From NCBI GenBank assembly GCA_027531395.1, contig JAPZRO010000003.1:1-64000 (forward strand): a DNA stretch of 64,000 nucleotides, read 5' to 3'. Source of the stretch: Porphyrobacter sp. (GTDB lineage: Bacteria; Pseudomonadota; Alphaproteobacteria; Sphingomonadales; Sphingomonadaceae). The position numbers were made by a program, and so were the translations under genes. A model generated the notes under the pieces. It saw nothing but the letters and a program-made list of their open reading frames with translations. It was not told where the DNA came from and made no database searches. Within the stretch, counting starts at the first letter, position 1, and each line of letters starts with the position of its first letter. Below are positions 16,877 through 25,604 of the stretch, piece by piece.

Positions 16877-17266
16877 TCAGGCTTTCGGTTCGATCAGGTC
16901 CCAGCGATTGCCGAAAGGATCGCTGAAGACGGCAACGGTGCCATAGGTCTCGTGGCGCGGCTGCTCGTGAAACTGCACCCCTGCATCGGCAAGGCGTGCA
17001 TGGGTAACTGCAAAATCATCGGTGTGGGCAAAAAAACCGACCCGTCCGCCGGTCTGGTTGCCGATAGCCGCGGCCTGGGTGTCATTGGCGGCCTGCGCGA
17101 GCAGCAGTCTTCCGCCATCCTTGCCGCCGACCACCACCCAGCGCTTGCCGGCGCCCATGTCGCTGTCCTCGATCAGATCGAAGCCGAGCGTATCGACGAA
17201 GAAGGCGATCCCCGCATCGTAATCGGGCACCACCAGCGTCGTCAGGGCGAGGCGCACGCAGGTCAC
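16877..17266 (-). CDS. VOC/glyoxalase-family protein
   Basis: 129 aa from a GTG at 17266 that overlaps the acyl-CoA dehydrogenase TGA (GTGA). Two vicinal-oxygen-chelate half-modules are visible: VRLALTTLVVPDYDAGIAFFVDTLGF and FFAHTDDFAVTHARLADAGV, ending in FSDPFGNRWDLIEP. The family includes glyoxalases, dioxygenases and epimerases; the first metal His seems absent (TLVV), so the activity cannot be named. Co-transcribed within the valine cluster. Confidence 0.85.
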   Translation of the reverse strand: MTCVRLALTTLVVPDYDAGIAFFVDTLGFDLIEDSDMGAGKRWVVVGGKDGGRLLLAQAANDTQAAAIGNQTGGRVGFFAHTDDFAVTHARLADAGVQFHEQPRHETYGTVAVFSDPFGNRWDLIEPKA

Positions 17267-18408
17267 TGGCGCAGCAGATCCCGGCCCACGACCATGCGCA
17301 TCACCTGGTTGGTGCCTTCGAGGATCGAATGCACGCGTAGGTCGCGCCAGAAGCGTTCGATGGGATAGTCCTGCAGGTAGCCATAGCCGCCGAACAGCTG
17401 GAGCGCGTCGTTGACGATCTTCGAGCCGCTGTCAGTCGCCAACCGCTTGGCCATCGCCGAGAAGCGGGTCTTGTCGGGCGCGTTGTCGGTCACCTTGGCC
17501 GCCGCGAGATAGAGCAGCGCGCGCGCCGCCTCCAGATCGGTCGCCATGTCGGCGAGCATGAACTGGGTGTTCTGGAAATCGGCCACCGCCTGACCGAACT
17601 GCTTGCGGTCCTTGGTGTACTTGATCGCCTCGTCCAGACAGCGCTGCGCCCCGCCCAGCGAGCAGGCACCGATGTTGAGCCGCCCGCCATCAAGCCCCAT
17701 CATCGCGATGCGGAAGCCTTCGCCCTCGGCGCCGACGAGGTTCTCGACCGGCACGCGCACGTCCTCGAGGATCAGCTGCGCGGTCGGCTGCGAGTGCCAG
17801 CCGAGCTTCTTCTCCTGCGCGCCGAAGCTGACGCCGGGCATGTCCTTTTCGATCACCACGCAGGAAATGCCCTTGGGGCCATCCTCGCCGGTGCGCACCA
17901 TCGCCACGTATATCTCGTTCGCGCCCGCGCCCGAGATGAACTGCTTGGTGCCATTGAGGACGTAATGGTCCCCGTCCCGCCGCGCCGTGGTCTTGAGCGC
18001 CGCCGCATCCGAACCCGAGCCCGGCTCGGTCAGGCAGTAGCTGGCGATCTTCTCCATCGTCACCAGGCTGGGCAGATACTTGGCCTTGACCGCCTCGCCG
18101 CCGAAGCGGTCGATCATCCAGGCGGCCATGTTGTGGATCGAGATGAAGGCGCTGGTCGAGGGGCAGCCATAGGCCATCGCCTCCATGATCAGCGCCGCCT
18201 CCAGCCGGCCGAGGCCGATCCCGCCCGACTGTTCGGAGACGTAGATCGCCCCGAAGCCCAGCTCGGCGCTGCGCTGGATCGTCTCGCGCGGGAAGATGTG
18301 CTTCTCGTCCCACTCGGCAGCGTGGGGCGTGATGTTGTCGGCGGTGAACCGCTGCGCAACCTCGCGGATCGCCAGCTGATCGTCGGTGAGTTGAAACTGT
18401 CCGTGCAT
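17263..18408 (-). CDS. Acyl-CoA dehydrogenase (probable isobutyryl-CoA dehydrogenase)
   Basis: 381 aa flavoprotein. Signatures include CLTEPGSGSDAAALKTTA (FAD/substrate loop), FGAQEKKLGWHSQPTAQL, and the C-terminal LQLFGGYGYLQDYPIERFWRDLRVHSILEGTNQVMRMVVGR region with the catalytic base region EGTNQ. It reduces electron-transfer flavoprotein while oxidising a short branched acyl-CoA. The neighbours for the next three steps of valine degradation make isobutyryl-CoA the likely substrate. It heads the minus-strand cluster. Confidence 0.9.
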   Translation of the reverse strand: MHGQFQLTDDQLAIREVAQRFTADNITPHAAEWDEKHIFPRETIQRSAELGFGAIYVSEQSGGIGLGRLEAALIMEAMAYGCPSTSAFISIHNMAAWMIDRFGGEAVKAKYLPSLVTMEKIASYCLTEPGSGSDAAALKTTARRDGDHYVLNGTKQFISGAGANEIYVAMVRTGEDGPKGISCVVIEKDMPGVSFGAQEKKLGWHSQPTAQLILEDVRVPVENLVGAEGEGFRIAMMGLDGGRLNIGACSLGGAQRCLDEAIKYTKDRKQFGQAVADFQNTQFMLADMATDLEAARALLYLAAAKVTDNAPDKTRFSAMAKRLATDSGSKIVNDALQLFGGYGYLQDYPIERFWRDLRVHSILEGTNQVMRMVVGRDLLRQ

Positions 18409-18493
18409 GGCGAGGTGCTCTAACCGGCTTTGCGGGGTTGGAAAAGGCTGGCGGGCGCAGGGGCCTTGCAGTTTTTTGCTAGGGTGTGGCCCT

Positions 18494-19036
18494 TCACCCC
18501 TCGGCGGGTGCGGCCATCCGCTCGCGCCATTCGATCCGGCAGCGATCGGCCTTGCCCGCAGCGGCCGCGGCGGCGAAGCGTTCGGCGCTGGGCGCGAGGC
18601 GGCGGATCAGGATTACCCCCTTGGCCGTGGGGCTGACGATCGCTCCGGCTTCGGGCGCGCTGCCCGGCGGCAGCAGCCGCACCGCCACCGCACGTCCGGT
18701 GCCCCGGATGGTCGCGAAATTGTCGGTCTGCGCGGCGAAGAACGAGAGCGACTGGTAATCCGGCCAGTCTCCGATCCGCACATCAAGCTGCACCCCCGGA
18801 TTGCTCAGATCAAAACGGCACAGCGCATAGTAGAGATCGGGCGAGGAGCGCACCACGGTCTGGGTCTGCGGCGTGATACGGGCAGGCGTGGTGAAGCGGT
18901 GGAGCGCCACCCCGCGCGCGGCCAGCGCGTCCATCGCGCGGCTCATGATGAAGGCGGGCGCGAAATGCAGCGCCGCAGAATGGGTGGCGGCCGCAACGAC
19001 GAGCAGCGCAGCGAGCGGGCCGAGCCAGCGCTTCAT
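18494..19036 (-). CDS. DUF1254-type exported protein
   Basis: 180 aa with a signal/anchor helix (WLGPLAALLVVAAATHSAAL). The body (SSPDLYYALCRFDLSNPGVQLDVRIGDWPDYQSLSFFAAQTDNF) fits the DUF1254 fold, usually found fused or adjacent to DUF1214. Here the partner DUF1214 gene lies directly upstream with a 4-base ATGA overlap, so the pair is probably one functional unit split over two polypeptides. Biochemical role unknown. Confidence 0.78.
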   Translation of the reverse strand: MKRWLGPLAALLVVAAATHSAALHFAPAFIMSRAMDALAARGVALHRFTTPARITPQTQTVVRSSPDLYYALCRFDLSNPGVQLDVRIGDWPDYQSLSFFAAQTDNFATIRGTGRAVAVRLLPPGSAPEAGAIVSPTAKGVILIRRLAPSAERFAAAAAAGKADRCRIEWRERMAAPAEG

Positions 19037-19635
19037 GCCGCGTCCTTTCCGCAGGACAACCGCTCGAGCCGCGGCGCGGCGAGCGTGCGTCCCGGTGCTT
19101 CAAGCAGCGCCGGTTCGGGCATGTAAAGCCTCAGGGTGAGATCGAAGGCTCCCGCATTGCGGCTGGAAATCCAGTGGGCGGCATCGGCAGGCCGTTCGGG
19201 GGCGATCACCGCCTCCCACGCGCCCGCGCCCATCCGGCTCGCATCGATGCTGAGCGCGCCACCGGTGTTGGCGGGAAGCATCGAATGCGCATCATAAAGC
19301 GTGACCGACCACCATCCGGCCGCCATCGCACCGCCGGTGAGCCGATAGGTGCAGTCCGCGCTGAGTCGCTTCCCGGCGGAATCGGTGTTGCGGGTGAGAT
19401 AGACAGCCTCGGTCTTGGCAAGCGCGAGCAGGCCATGGCGCGCGACGCGGGCGCGGGTGTAGGGGTCGGCTGCCTCCGATCCGGTCGCAAAGTCGCCGCG
19501 CCAGCCGTCGACGTCCACATTGCCGAAGGCGAGACTGCGCCCCTCCGGCCACAGCCCCGCCATGTAGAGGGCGCTGCCGAGCCCGAGCGCGCCGCCCGCG
19601 ACGACTGCCGCGAGCCAGACCAGCACCCGCAGCAT
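19033..19635 (-). CDS. DUF1214-type exported protein
   Basis: 200 aa from ATG 19635 (MLRVLVWLAAVV); an ORF upstream to 19695 overlaps RidA and is unlikely. An N-terminal membrane helix is followed by DPYTRARVARHGLLALAKTEAVYLTRNTDSAGKRL, then GWWSVTLYDAHSMLPAN, the DUF1214 signature region. Forms an overlapping pair with the DUF1254 gene downstream and abuts the RidA gene upstream. Probably periplasmic, membrane-anchored. Confidence 0.8.
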   Translation of the reverse strand: MLRVLVWLAAVVAGGALGLGSALYMAGLWPEGRSLAFGNVDVDGWRGDFATGSEAADPYTRARVARHGLLALAKTEAVYLTRNTDSAGKRLSADCTYRLTGGAMAAGWWSVTLYDAHSMLPANTGGALSIDASRMGAGAWEAVIAPERPADAAHWISSRNAGAFDLTLRLYMPEPALLEAPGRTLAAPRLERLSCGKDAA

Positions 19636-20024
19636 CAGCCCCGCACCACCGCTTCGGCTTCGATCTCGACGCGCCATTCGGGCCGGCACAGCCATGCAAC
19701 ACCCGCCATGGTCGCCGCCGGACGCGCCGCGCCGAAGAACCGCGCGTGGACTTCGCCGACCGCGTCCTGGTCCGCCGGGTCGGTCAGCAGCATCCGGGTG
19801 CGCACCACATCGGCCGCGCTGCCGCCCAGTTCCTCGATCGCCGCTACGATGATCGCGCAGCAGCGCGCCGCCTGTTCGGCAGCGCCGCCGGTCGTGGTCG
19901 AACCGTCGGGCTCGACCGGACCGGTGCCCGCGACGATGATGCGGTCATCGACCCGCACCGCGCGGGCAAAGCCGAAGGTCTTTTCATACGGCGAGCCCGA
20001 GGTCGCCCGTGCGCGCTCGCTCAT
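19635..20024 (-). CDS. RidA-family protein
   Basis: 129 aa, matching the small trimeric Rid (YjgF/YER057c/UK114) fold. The core pattern is IIVAGTGPVEPDGSTTTGGAAEQAARCCAIIVAAIEELGG, followed by VVRTRMLLTD and RPAATMAGVAWL. The Arg of VVRTRMLLTD corresponds to the Rid active-site arginine. However, the C-terminal PxxxVEIEAEAVV is RPEWRVEIEAEAVV, as in Rid subgroups whose imine deaminase activity is less certain. Overlaps the I78-inhibitor lipoprotein gene by 4 bases. Confidence 0.85.
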   Translation of the reverse strand: MSERARATSGSPYEKTFGFARAVRVDDRIIVAGTGPVEPDGSTTTGGAAEQAARCCAIIVAAIEELGGSAADVVRTRMLLTDPADQDAVGEVHARFFGAARPAATMAGVAWLCRPEWRVEIEAEAVVRG

Positions 20025-20350
20025 CCGCAGGTGATTTCGACGATCTTCATCTTCTCGTCGTAGCGCACGTTCACGCGGTCCTGCCGGTAATCCATCGTCC
20101 AGGCGGCATTGGGCGGGCCCCAGCGCAGGGTGCGCGCGCCGCTGTCCTTGACGATCGCCTCCCCCATCGACTGCGTGGCGTCGTGGCCGACATGATACTG
20201 GGCAGGCGCGGCGTTGCAGACCATCGGCACGGGCGGCGGGGGCACAGCCTCGGCCCGGTCAGGCGCCTCGTCGCCGATGTTGACCACACAGGCCGAAAGG
20301 CCCGTCGCCAGAATGCCGGTAAAGGCGATGCGCGTTGCTGTCTGCCTCAT
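20021..20350 (-). CDS. Peptidase inhibitor I78-family lipoprotein
   Basis: 109 aa from ATG 20350 (MRQTATRIAF). A lipobox-like GLSAC after a hydrophobic stretch predicts lipid attachment. The mature part, with CNAAPAQYHVGHDATQSMG and LRWGPPNAAWTMDYRQDRVNVRYDE followed by a terminal ITCG, is the I78 potato-inhibitor-like fold (Elastase inhibitor AFLEI type). It would sit in the periplasm or outer-membrane inner leaflet. Two conserved Cys could form a disulfide. Confidence 0.82.
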   Translation of the reverse strand: MRQTATRIAFTGILATGLSACVVNIGDEAPDRAEAVPPPPVPMVCNAAPAQYHVGHDATQSMGEAIVKDSGARTLRWGPPNAAWTMDYRQDRVNVRYDEKMKIVEITCG

Positions 20351-20452
20351 CTGTCCGCTCTCTCCCTCGCCAGCACAGGAAGGGGCTGGCCACGGGCCAT
20401 GAATAACAGCCCCGGCGCGACAATTGAAGCCGCGCTCAGGCATTTGGGCGGC

Positions 20453-21925
20453 TCAGCGCGCGTGCTTGTCGAGCTCGTCGCCGCTGACGGTGACCACGTG
20501 CAGCAGGTTGGTTGCCCCCGGGGTTCCGAACGGCACGCCCGCGAGCACGATCAGCTTGGCTCCGGCCTCGGCAAAGCCGTGGCGCAGCGCCATGCGCTTG
20601 CCCTTGCCGATCATCTCCTCGAAGCTGCCGATATCCTTGGTTGCCACGGCATGCGCACCCCACAGCAGCGCCACGCGCCGCGCCGTGCGGATCGAGGGGG
20701 TAAGCACAAGCACCGGCGTTGCGGGACGTTCCCGCGCCACCCGCCGCGCGGTCGAGCCGGAAGCGGTGAAGACGGTGATCGCGCTGATCGGCACGGTGTC
20801 GGCGATGGTCATGCAGGCGTGCGCCAGCGCGTCGGAGGTCGTCGCATCGGGCGGGGTGTCGAGGAAGCGCACGCGCTCCTTGTAGCCCTCGTCATTCTCC
20901 ACCTGCACCGCGATGCGGTCCATCATGGCGACCGATTCCTCGGGCCACGCGCCCGCCGCGCTCTCGGCCGAGAGCATCACCGCATCGGCCCCGTCATAGA
21001 CCGCGTTGGCGACGTCGGAGACTTCGGCGCGGGTCGGGGTCGGGGCCTCGATCATCGATTCGAGCATCTGCGTCGCCACGATCACCGGCTTGCCCGCCCG
21101 GCGCGCAGCGTTGACGATGCGCTTCTGCAGCGGCGGCACCTCATAGGGCTCGAGCTCCACGCCCAGATCGCCGCGCGCGACCATCAGGCCGTCGGCCAGT
21201 TCGATGATCGCATCGAGCCGGTGCACGGCCTGCGGCTTCTCGATCTTGGCGCAGATCGCGGTGCCGTGGGTGCCGATCAGCTTGCGCGCCTCGGCAATGT
21301 CCTCGGGCCGCTGGACGAAGGAGAGCGCGATCCAGTCCGCGCCGTGCTCGGTCGCGAAGGCGAGATCGCGGCGGTCCTTCTCGGTCAGCGCCGGGATGGG
21401 CACCTCGGCATCGGGGACGTTGACGCCCTTGCGGTCCGAGATCACCCCGCCCACCTCGGCGCTGCACAGGATCCGGCTATCGGAGGCTTCGAGCACCTTC
21501 AGGCGGATCTTGCCGTCATTGATCAGCAGCCGCTGGCCGCGCTCCATGATGCCGAACAGCTCGGGATGCGGCAGGCACACGCGGGTCTCGTCGCCCGGGG
21601 TCTCGTCACGGTCGAGCACGAAGTGGCCCGAATGGCGGATCACCGCCTGCCCGTCCCTGAACGTGCCGACGCGCAGCTTGGGGCCCTGAAGGTCGGCAAG
21701 GATCGCGATCGGACGGGCGAACTGCTTTTCCAGCGCCCGGATCGCCGCAATCGCCGGTTCGTGATCGGCGTGGGAGCCGTGGCTCATGTTGAGGCGGAAG
21801 GCGTCCGCGCCGGCGCGCACCAGCCTTTCGAGCATCTCAGGCGAGCGGCTGGCGGGGCCGATGGTGGCGAGAATCTTGACCTTGCGGCCGCGCGGGTCGA
21901 TCCTTGACTGGTCGCGTCGTGACAT
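20453..21925 (-). CDS. pyk: Pyruvate kinase
   Basis: 490 aa. Starts KVKILATIGPASRSPEMLERLVRAGADAFRLNMSHG, the invariant N-terminal block. ADLQGPKLRVG, the catalytic stretch ICAKIEKPQAVHRLDAIIELADGLMVARGDLGVE, the MLESMIEAPTPTRAEVSDVANAVYDGADAVMLSAESA region, and a full C-terminal regulatory domain follow. It transfers phosphate from PEP to ADP in the cytoplasm. Monocistronic by spacing; transcribed divergently from the DUF1244 gene. Confidence 0.96.
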   Translation of the reverse strand: MSRRDQSRIDPRGRKVKILATIGPASRSPEMLERLVRAGADAFRLNMSHGSHADHEPAIAAIRALEKQFARPIAILADLQGPKLRVGTFRDGQAVIRHSGHFVLDRDETPGDETRVCLPHPELFGIMERGQRLLINDGKIRLKVLEASDSRILCSAEVGGVISDRKGVNVPDAEVPIPALTEKDRRDLAFATEHGADWIALSFVQRPEDIAEARKLIGTHGTAICAKIEKPQAVHRLDAIIELADGLMVARGDLGVELEPYEVPPLQKRIVNAARRAGKPVIVATQMLESMIEAPTPTRAEVSDVANAVYDGADAVMLSAESAAGAWPEESVAMMDRIAVQVENDEGYKERVRFLDTPPDATTSDALAHACMTIADTVPISAITVFTASGSTARRVARERPATPVLVLTPSIRTARRVALLWGAHAVATKDIGSFEEMIGKGKRMALRHGFAEAGAKLIVLAGVPFGTPGATNLLHVVTVSGDELDKHAR

Positions 21926-21990
21926 TTGTGACTATCCCTCTTGGAGGTTGCCTATGGCACAGGCGTTTTTCAACTCAAGGAAAAGCCGCG

Positions 21991-22302
21991 ATGAATAGCA
22001 ATGCCGATCCGCTCGATGGCCTCGATGATGCCCAAGCCGCCGCCGCCTTCCGCAGGCTGGTGCGCCATCTGCGCCATCGCCACGATGCGCAGAACATCGA
22101 ATTGATGGGGCTGGCAGGCTTCTGCCGCAACTGCCTCGCCGACTGGATCCGCGAGGCGGGTTACGAAGGCGACAAGGAAGCCGCGCGCGAAGTGATCCAC
22201 GGGATGCCGAGCGCCGAATGGAAGGCCACCCGCCAGACCCCCGCGACCGAGGAGCAGCTGGCGCGGATGGAAGCCAGTATCGCGAAGAACGCACAGGAAT
22301 AA
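21991..22302 (+). CDS. DUF1244-family protein
   Basis: 103 aa from ATG 21991, preceded by AAGGAAA. The central [37 protein letters not shown] is the hallmark of DUF1244, a short helical protein widespread in alpha- and gammaproteobacteria, including the conserved FCRNCL cysteines. Function not established. It precedes the DUF2312 gene by about 80 bases on the same strand. Confidence 0.88.
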   Translation: MNSNADPLDGLDDAQAAAAFRRLVRHLRHRHDAQNIELMGLAGFCRNCLADWIREAGYEGDKEAAREVIHGMPSAEWKATRQTPATEEQLARMEASIAKNAQE

Positions 22303-22382
22303 TTCGCGCGGGCGGTTCAATCGGCGCGGCTGGCTGGCTATCGCCCCTGCCAACCGATTCTCAAATCCTGATGGAGACCCCC

Positions 22383-22619
22383 ATGGCCGACGCCACCGAC
22401 GACCGCCTGCGCCTGCTGATCGAGCGCATCGAACGCCTCGAGGAAGAAAAGAAGGGCATCGCCGACGACATCCGCGACGTCTACATGGAGGCCAAGGCGG
22501 TCGGCTATGATCCCAAGATCATGCGCCAGATCGTGCGCCTGCGGAAGATGAAGCCCGACGATCGCAGCGAGCAGGACATGCTGCTGGAGACCTACAAGAA
22601 CGCGCTCGGCATGGCGTAA
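22383..22619 (+). CDS. DUF2312 (GapR-type) DNA-binding protein
   Basis: 78 aa, ATG 22383. The charged coiled-coil [36 protein letters not shown] and [12 protein letters not shown] are characteristic of DUF2312. The Caulobacter member, GapR, is a nucleoid-associated protein that clamps overtwisted AT-rich DNA ahead of replication and transcription. Length and pattern match closely, so the same role is likely. The hairpin at 22652-22675 follows. Confidence 0.88.
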   Translation: MADATDDRLRLLIERIERLEEEKKGIADDIRDVYMEAKAVGYDPKIMRQIVRLRKMKPDDRSEQDMLLETYKNALGMA

Positions 22620-22651
22620 CAGGCTGCGGGTTGCCATTGAATCGCCGCGAA

Positions 22652-22675
22652 GCTGTGTTATCTCTCTAACACAGC
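22652..22675. promoter_or_regulatory. Perfect 9-bp palindrome upstream of the YbjQ-family gene
   Basis: GCTGTGTTA pairs with TAACACAGC over a TCTCTC loop, 18 bases before the ATG at 22694. Lacking a U-tract on the plus strand, it is either a weak terminator of the DUF2312 transcript or an operator/5'UTR element of the next gene; the sequence does not decide. Confidence 0.5.
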
Positions 22676-22693
22676 CTTGAGAGGAGAACACCA

Positions 22694-23041
22694 ATGGCAT
22701 CCCCCTGGAAAGACGCGCGCGGCGTGATCGTCAGCACCACCCCGACGCTCGAAGGACGCCCGATTCAGGAATATTGCGGCATCGTTACCGGCGAGGTGAT
22801 TGTCGGCGCAAACCTGTTCCGCGACCTGTTCGCCGGGATCCGCGACATCGTCGGCGGACGCTCCGGTTCCTACGAGCGCATCCTTGCCGATGCGCGCAAT
22901 CAGGCGATCGAGGAATTGCAGGCCGAAGCCGCCGCGCGAGGAGCGAATGCGGTGGTGGCGGTGGACCTCGATTACGAGGTGGTCGGCGCGAACGGATCGA
23001 TGCTGATGGTCAGCGCCAGCGGCACAGCGGTGAAGGTCTGA
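22694..23041 (+). CDS. YbjQ/UPF0145-family protein
   Basis: 115 aa. [51 protein letters not shown], then [18 protein letters not shown], is the whole UPF0145 domain, a pentameric small protein of uncertain function (heavy-metal-binding by annotation tradition). AGAGGAG precedes the ATG. Its TGA is embedded in CTGA, which may start the next gene. Confidence 0.9.
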   Translation: MASPWKDARGVIVSTTPTLEGRPIQEYCGIVTGEVIVGANLFRDLFAGIRDIVGGRSGSYERILADARNQAIEELQAEAAARGANAVVAVDLDYEVVGANGSMLMVSASGTAVKV

Positions 23042-23496
23042 CCTGCGCCGTACGCCGCTTCGCCCCTGGTGATCTTGCCGGATTCCGGGCGATGAACGCC
23101 GTGTTTGCCGAGGGCTTCGAGGAGCCCGAACATTACGCCGACGCGCCGCCGGACAAGGACTGGGCGGCGCGCTGGCTGGCCAATCCCGATCACATCGCAC
23201 TGCTCGCCGACACTGGTAGCACGCCGGTCGGCGCGCTGGCGGGCTATGTGCTCCGCAAGTTCGAGCAGGCCCGCAGCGAGATCTACATCTATGATCTCGC
23301 GGTCCTGGAAAGCGCCCGTCGGCAGGGCGTTGCCAGCGCATTGATCGATCATCTCAGGGCCATTGCCCGGGATATCGGCGCGTGGACGATCTTCGTGCAG
23401 GCCGACATCATCCCCGAGGACGAGCCTGCCCGGGCGCTCTACCGCAAGTTCGCCGTAGAGGAGATCACCGCGCTGCACTTCGACATCGCGCCCTAG
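23038..23496 (+). CDS. GNAT acetyltransferase resembling aminoglycoside AAC(3)-I
   Basis: About 152 aa if read from the CTG at 23038, which overlaps the YbjQ stop as CTGA; 134 aa from ATG 23092, which would remove the first beta strand ([11 protein letters not shown]). There is no in-frame ATG/GTG/TTG between. The core [37 protein letters not shown] is strikingly like AAC(3)-I enzymes ([16 protein letters not shown], then R-R-Q-G-x-A acetyl-CoA loop), as is the ending [11 protein letters not shown]. Whether it modifies aminoglycosides is unknown. Overlaps the CPBP gene convergently by 4 bases. Confidence 0.8.
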   Translation: MTCAVRRFAPGDLAGFRAMNAVFAEGFEEPEHYADAPPDKDWAARWLANPDHIALLADTGSTPVGALAGYVLRKFEQARSEIYIYDLAVLESARRQGVASALIDHLRAIARDIGAWTIFVQADIIPEDEPARALYRKFAVEEITALHFDIAP

Positions 23497-24197
23497 AACC
23501 AGCCATAATCCCCCGCCAGGAACACCGCATTATAGGCCGCGTGGTGTGCCATCGCCGCGCCGAGGCCCAGCCGCGTGCGGGTATAGGCGAGCAGCAGCCC
23601 GCCTATGGTCTGCGGCAGCACCGCCAGCACCCCCAGAGGGTGCGCCAGCGGCTCGTAATTGCCGAGGTGCATCAGGCCGAACAGCAGCGTGCTGCCCCAC
23701 ACGAACCAGTGGAAATGGCGGGTGAACCACTCCGGCACCGCGGTGTCGCGGTCGCGCGTCAGGCTCCAGTGCACGAGCCCCGCGAGCGCCACCGCCACGC
23801 CTGCCAGCCCCAACGTCACGGCGATGTCAGAGGGAACGAACAGCGCCCCGATGAAGATCGCCTCGGCGGCAAAGCCATAGGCCGCGAACCGCAGCGCCGC
23901 GATCCGGCCCGTCAGCCAGCCGCGATAGACCAGCTCTTCCAGAACGGGCGCGAGCAGGAGATAGCCGAACAGATCCTCAGCCAGCGTCGTCTCCTCCTCG
24001 ATCGGCGCGGGCAGGAAGCCGACAAGCGAATCGAGCCACTCGGTCACCGCCGCCACCAGCACATCGAGCGCGAGATCGAGCGCGAACACCGCGAGCAGCG
24101 CCAGCAGCAGCGCACGGCCCCACGGCAGCGGCGCCCCGCAAGGCGTCGGCCGCCACATGAAACGCAGCCCATCCACAAGCCGCGCGCCCGCCCCCAT
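23493..24197 (-). CDS. CPBP-family intramembrane glutamic endopeptidase
   Basis: 234 aa from ATG 24197 (MGAGARLVDG) with GGAG close upstream; a TTG at 24287 extends the frame by 30 residues but would begin exactly opposite the yebC start. Multi-spanning, with the three CPBP/ABI motifs: EELVYRGWL (catalytic Glu-Glu and Arg), FGLMHLGN (His) and MAHHAAYN (His/Asn). Members cleave membrane or prenylated substrates or act in bacteriocin self-immunity; the target here is unknown. Confidence 0.85.
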   Translation of the reverse strand: MGAGARLVDGLRFMWRPTPCGAPLPWGRALLLALLAVFALDLALDVLVAAVTEWLDSLVGFLPAPIEEETTLAEDLFGYLLLAPVLEELVYRGWLTGRIAALRFAAYGFAAEAIFIGALFVPSDIAVTLGLAGVAVALAGLVHWSLTRDRDTAVPEWFTRHFHWFVWGSTLLFGLMHLGNYEPLAHPLGVLAVLPQTIGGLLLAYTRTRLGLGAAMAHHAAYNAVFLAGDYGWF

Positions 24198-24286
24198 GTC
24201 TCCGGTCACGAGCGGCCTTGCATCCGCCTTCGCGCTCGGAGTAAGGCGCGGCCCACGTTTTTCCTCATCCCGGTGAAGTTCGTCCA

Positions 24287-25030
24287 ATGGCAGGCCATTC
24301 CAAGTTCAAGAACATCATGCACCGCAAGGGTGCGCAGGACAAGAAACGCGCGGCGATGTTCTCGAAGCTGTCGCGCGAGATCACCGTGGCGGCCAAGATG
24401 GGCCTGCCCGATCCCGACATGAACCCGCGCCTGCGCCTCGCGGTCAACGCCGCGCGCGCGCAGTCGATGCCCAAGGACAATATCCAGCGCGCGATCGACA
24501 AGGCCGGCCAGGCGGGCGGCGAGGACTATGTCGAGATCCGCTACGAAGGCTATGGCCCGGGCGGGGTGGCGCTGATCGTCGAGGCGTTGACCGACAACCG
24601 CAACCGCACCGCCACCAATGTCCGCACCGCCTTCTCCAAGAACGGCGGCAACCTCGGCTCCGAAGGCTCGGTGAGCCACGGCTTCGAACGACGCGGCATG
24701 ATCGAATACAGCGCGGCGGCGGGCGACGAGGAAAAGGTGCTCGAAGCCGCGATCGAGGCCGGCGCGGATGACGTGGAAAGCTCGGAAGACGGCCACACCA
24801 TCTGGACCGCCGCTGACGCGCTCCACGGGGTTGCGGGCGAGCTGGAGAAAGTGCTCGGCCCGGCGGACAACGTGAAGCTGGCGTGGAAGCCCTCGCTCAC
24901 CGTCGACGTCAACGAGGAAGTCGCGACCACGCTGATGAAGCTGATCGACACGCTCGACGACGATGACGACGTGCAGACCGTGTGGGGCAATTACGAAATC
25001 TCCGACGAGGTGATGGAGAAGCTGGGCTGA
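24287..25030 (+). CDS. yebC: YebC/PmpR-family translation/transcription factor
   Basis: 247 aa. [61 protein letters not shown] (starting ITVAAK here) and [24 protein letters not shown] span the full TACO1 fold. These proteins relieve ribosome stalling at proline-rich stretches and were also described as DNA-binding regulators. The gene sits directly before ruvC, an arrangement conserved in many proteobacteria. Confidence 0.94.
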   Translation: MAGHSKFKNIMHRKGAQDKKRAAMFSKLSREITVAAKMGLPDPDMNPRLRLAVNAARAQSMPKDNIQRAIDKAGQAGGEDYVEIRYEGYGPGGVALIVEALTDNRNRTATNVRTAFSKNGGNLGSEGSVSHGFERRGMIEYSAAAGDEEKVLEAAIEAGADDVESSEDGHTIWTAADALHGVAGELEKVLGPADNVKLAWKPSLTVDVNEEVATTLMKLIDTLDDDDDVQTVWGNYEISDEVMEKLG

Positions 25031-25500
25031 TCATCCTCGGCCTCGACCCTTCGCTCTCCTCGACCGGCTGGGGCGTGATCCGGGCCGAAGGTGCGCGGAT
25101 CAGCCATATCGCCAATGGCCAGATCAGGACCGATCCGGCCGCCCCGATGGCCGAGCGGCTGGCGGCTTTGCAGGCAGGTCTCGCGGCGGTGATCGCCGAG
25201 CACCGTCCCGCCCGCGCGGCGGCGGAGGAGATTTTCGTCAACAAGAACCCGCAATCGACGCTCAAGCTCGCGCAGGCGCGCGGGAGCGTGCTGGCGGCCT
25301 GCGGGGCAGCGGGTCTGGCGGTCAACGAACACGCGGCGCGGCTGGTCAAGAAGGCCGTGACCGGCACTGGCGGGGCCGAGAAGGCGCAGGTCGCCGCGAT
25401 GGTGAAGGTGCTGCTGCCCGGGGTGCAGATCGCCGGCAGCGACGCCGCCGACGCGCTGGCCGTGGCGATTGCCGACGCGCATCTGGGAACAAAACCCTGA
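25027..25500 (+). CDS. ruvC: Crossover junction endodeoxyribonuclease RuvC
   Basis: 157 aa if translation begins at CTG 25027, which gives the canonical (M)[17 protein letters not shown] start and overlaps the yebC TGA as CTGA. The nearest conventional start is GTG 24982, which adds 15 residues not seen in RuvC. Catalytic acidic residues lie in [18 protein letters not shown] and [16 protein letters not shown]. RuvC resolves Holliday junctions with RuvAB. Downstream are only a repeat and an unrelated gene, so ruvA/ruvB are elsewhere. Confidence 0.93.
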   Translation: MIILGLDPSLSSTGWGVIRAEGARISHIANGQIRTDPAAPMAERLAALQAGLAAVIAEHRPARAAAEEIFVNKNPQSTLKLAQARGSVLAACGAAGLAVNEHAARLVKKAVTGTGGAEKAQVAAMVKVLLPGVQIAGSDAADALAVAIADAHLGTKP

Positions 25501-25502
25501 CC

Positions 25503-25594
25503 CGTTCGCCCTGAGCTTGTCGAAGGGCCGCACTTTCTTCTAGCGCTACATCCGACAGAAACAGGCCAGCCCTTCGACTGGCTCAGGGCGAACG
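25503..25594. repeat. REP-like inverted repeat (TTCGCCCTGAGC family)
   Basis: CGTTCGCCCTGAGCTTGTCG (25503-25522) followed by AAGGGC is mirrored by GCCCTTCGACTGGCTCAGGGCGAACG at 25569-25594, with about 40 bases between. This element family is abundant in Sphingomonadales genomes. It lies between ruvC and the ArsC/Spx-like gene and would fold as a long hairpin in either transcript. Confidence 0.85.
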
Positions 25595-25604
25595 GAGATC
25601 AGGC

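Noticed and set aside
20009..21907. 632-codon plus-strand open frame opposite pyruvate kinase
   Set aside because: Antisense shadow; Arg/His/Gly-rich translation without motifs, while the minus strand encodes complete pyruvate kinase.
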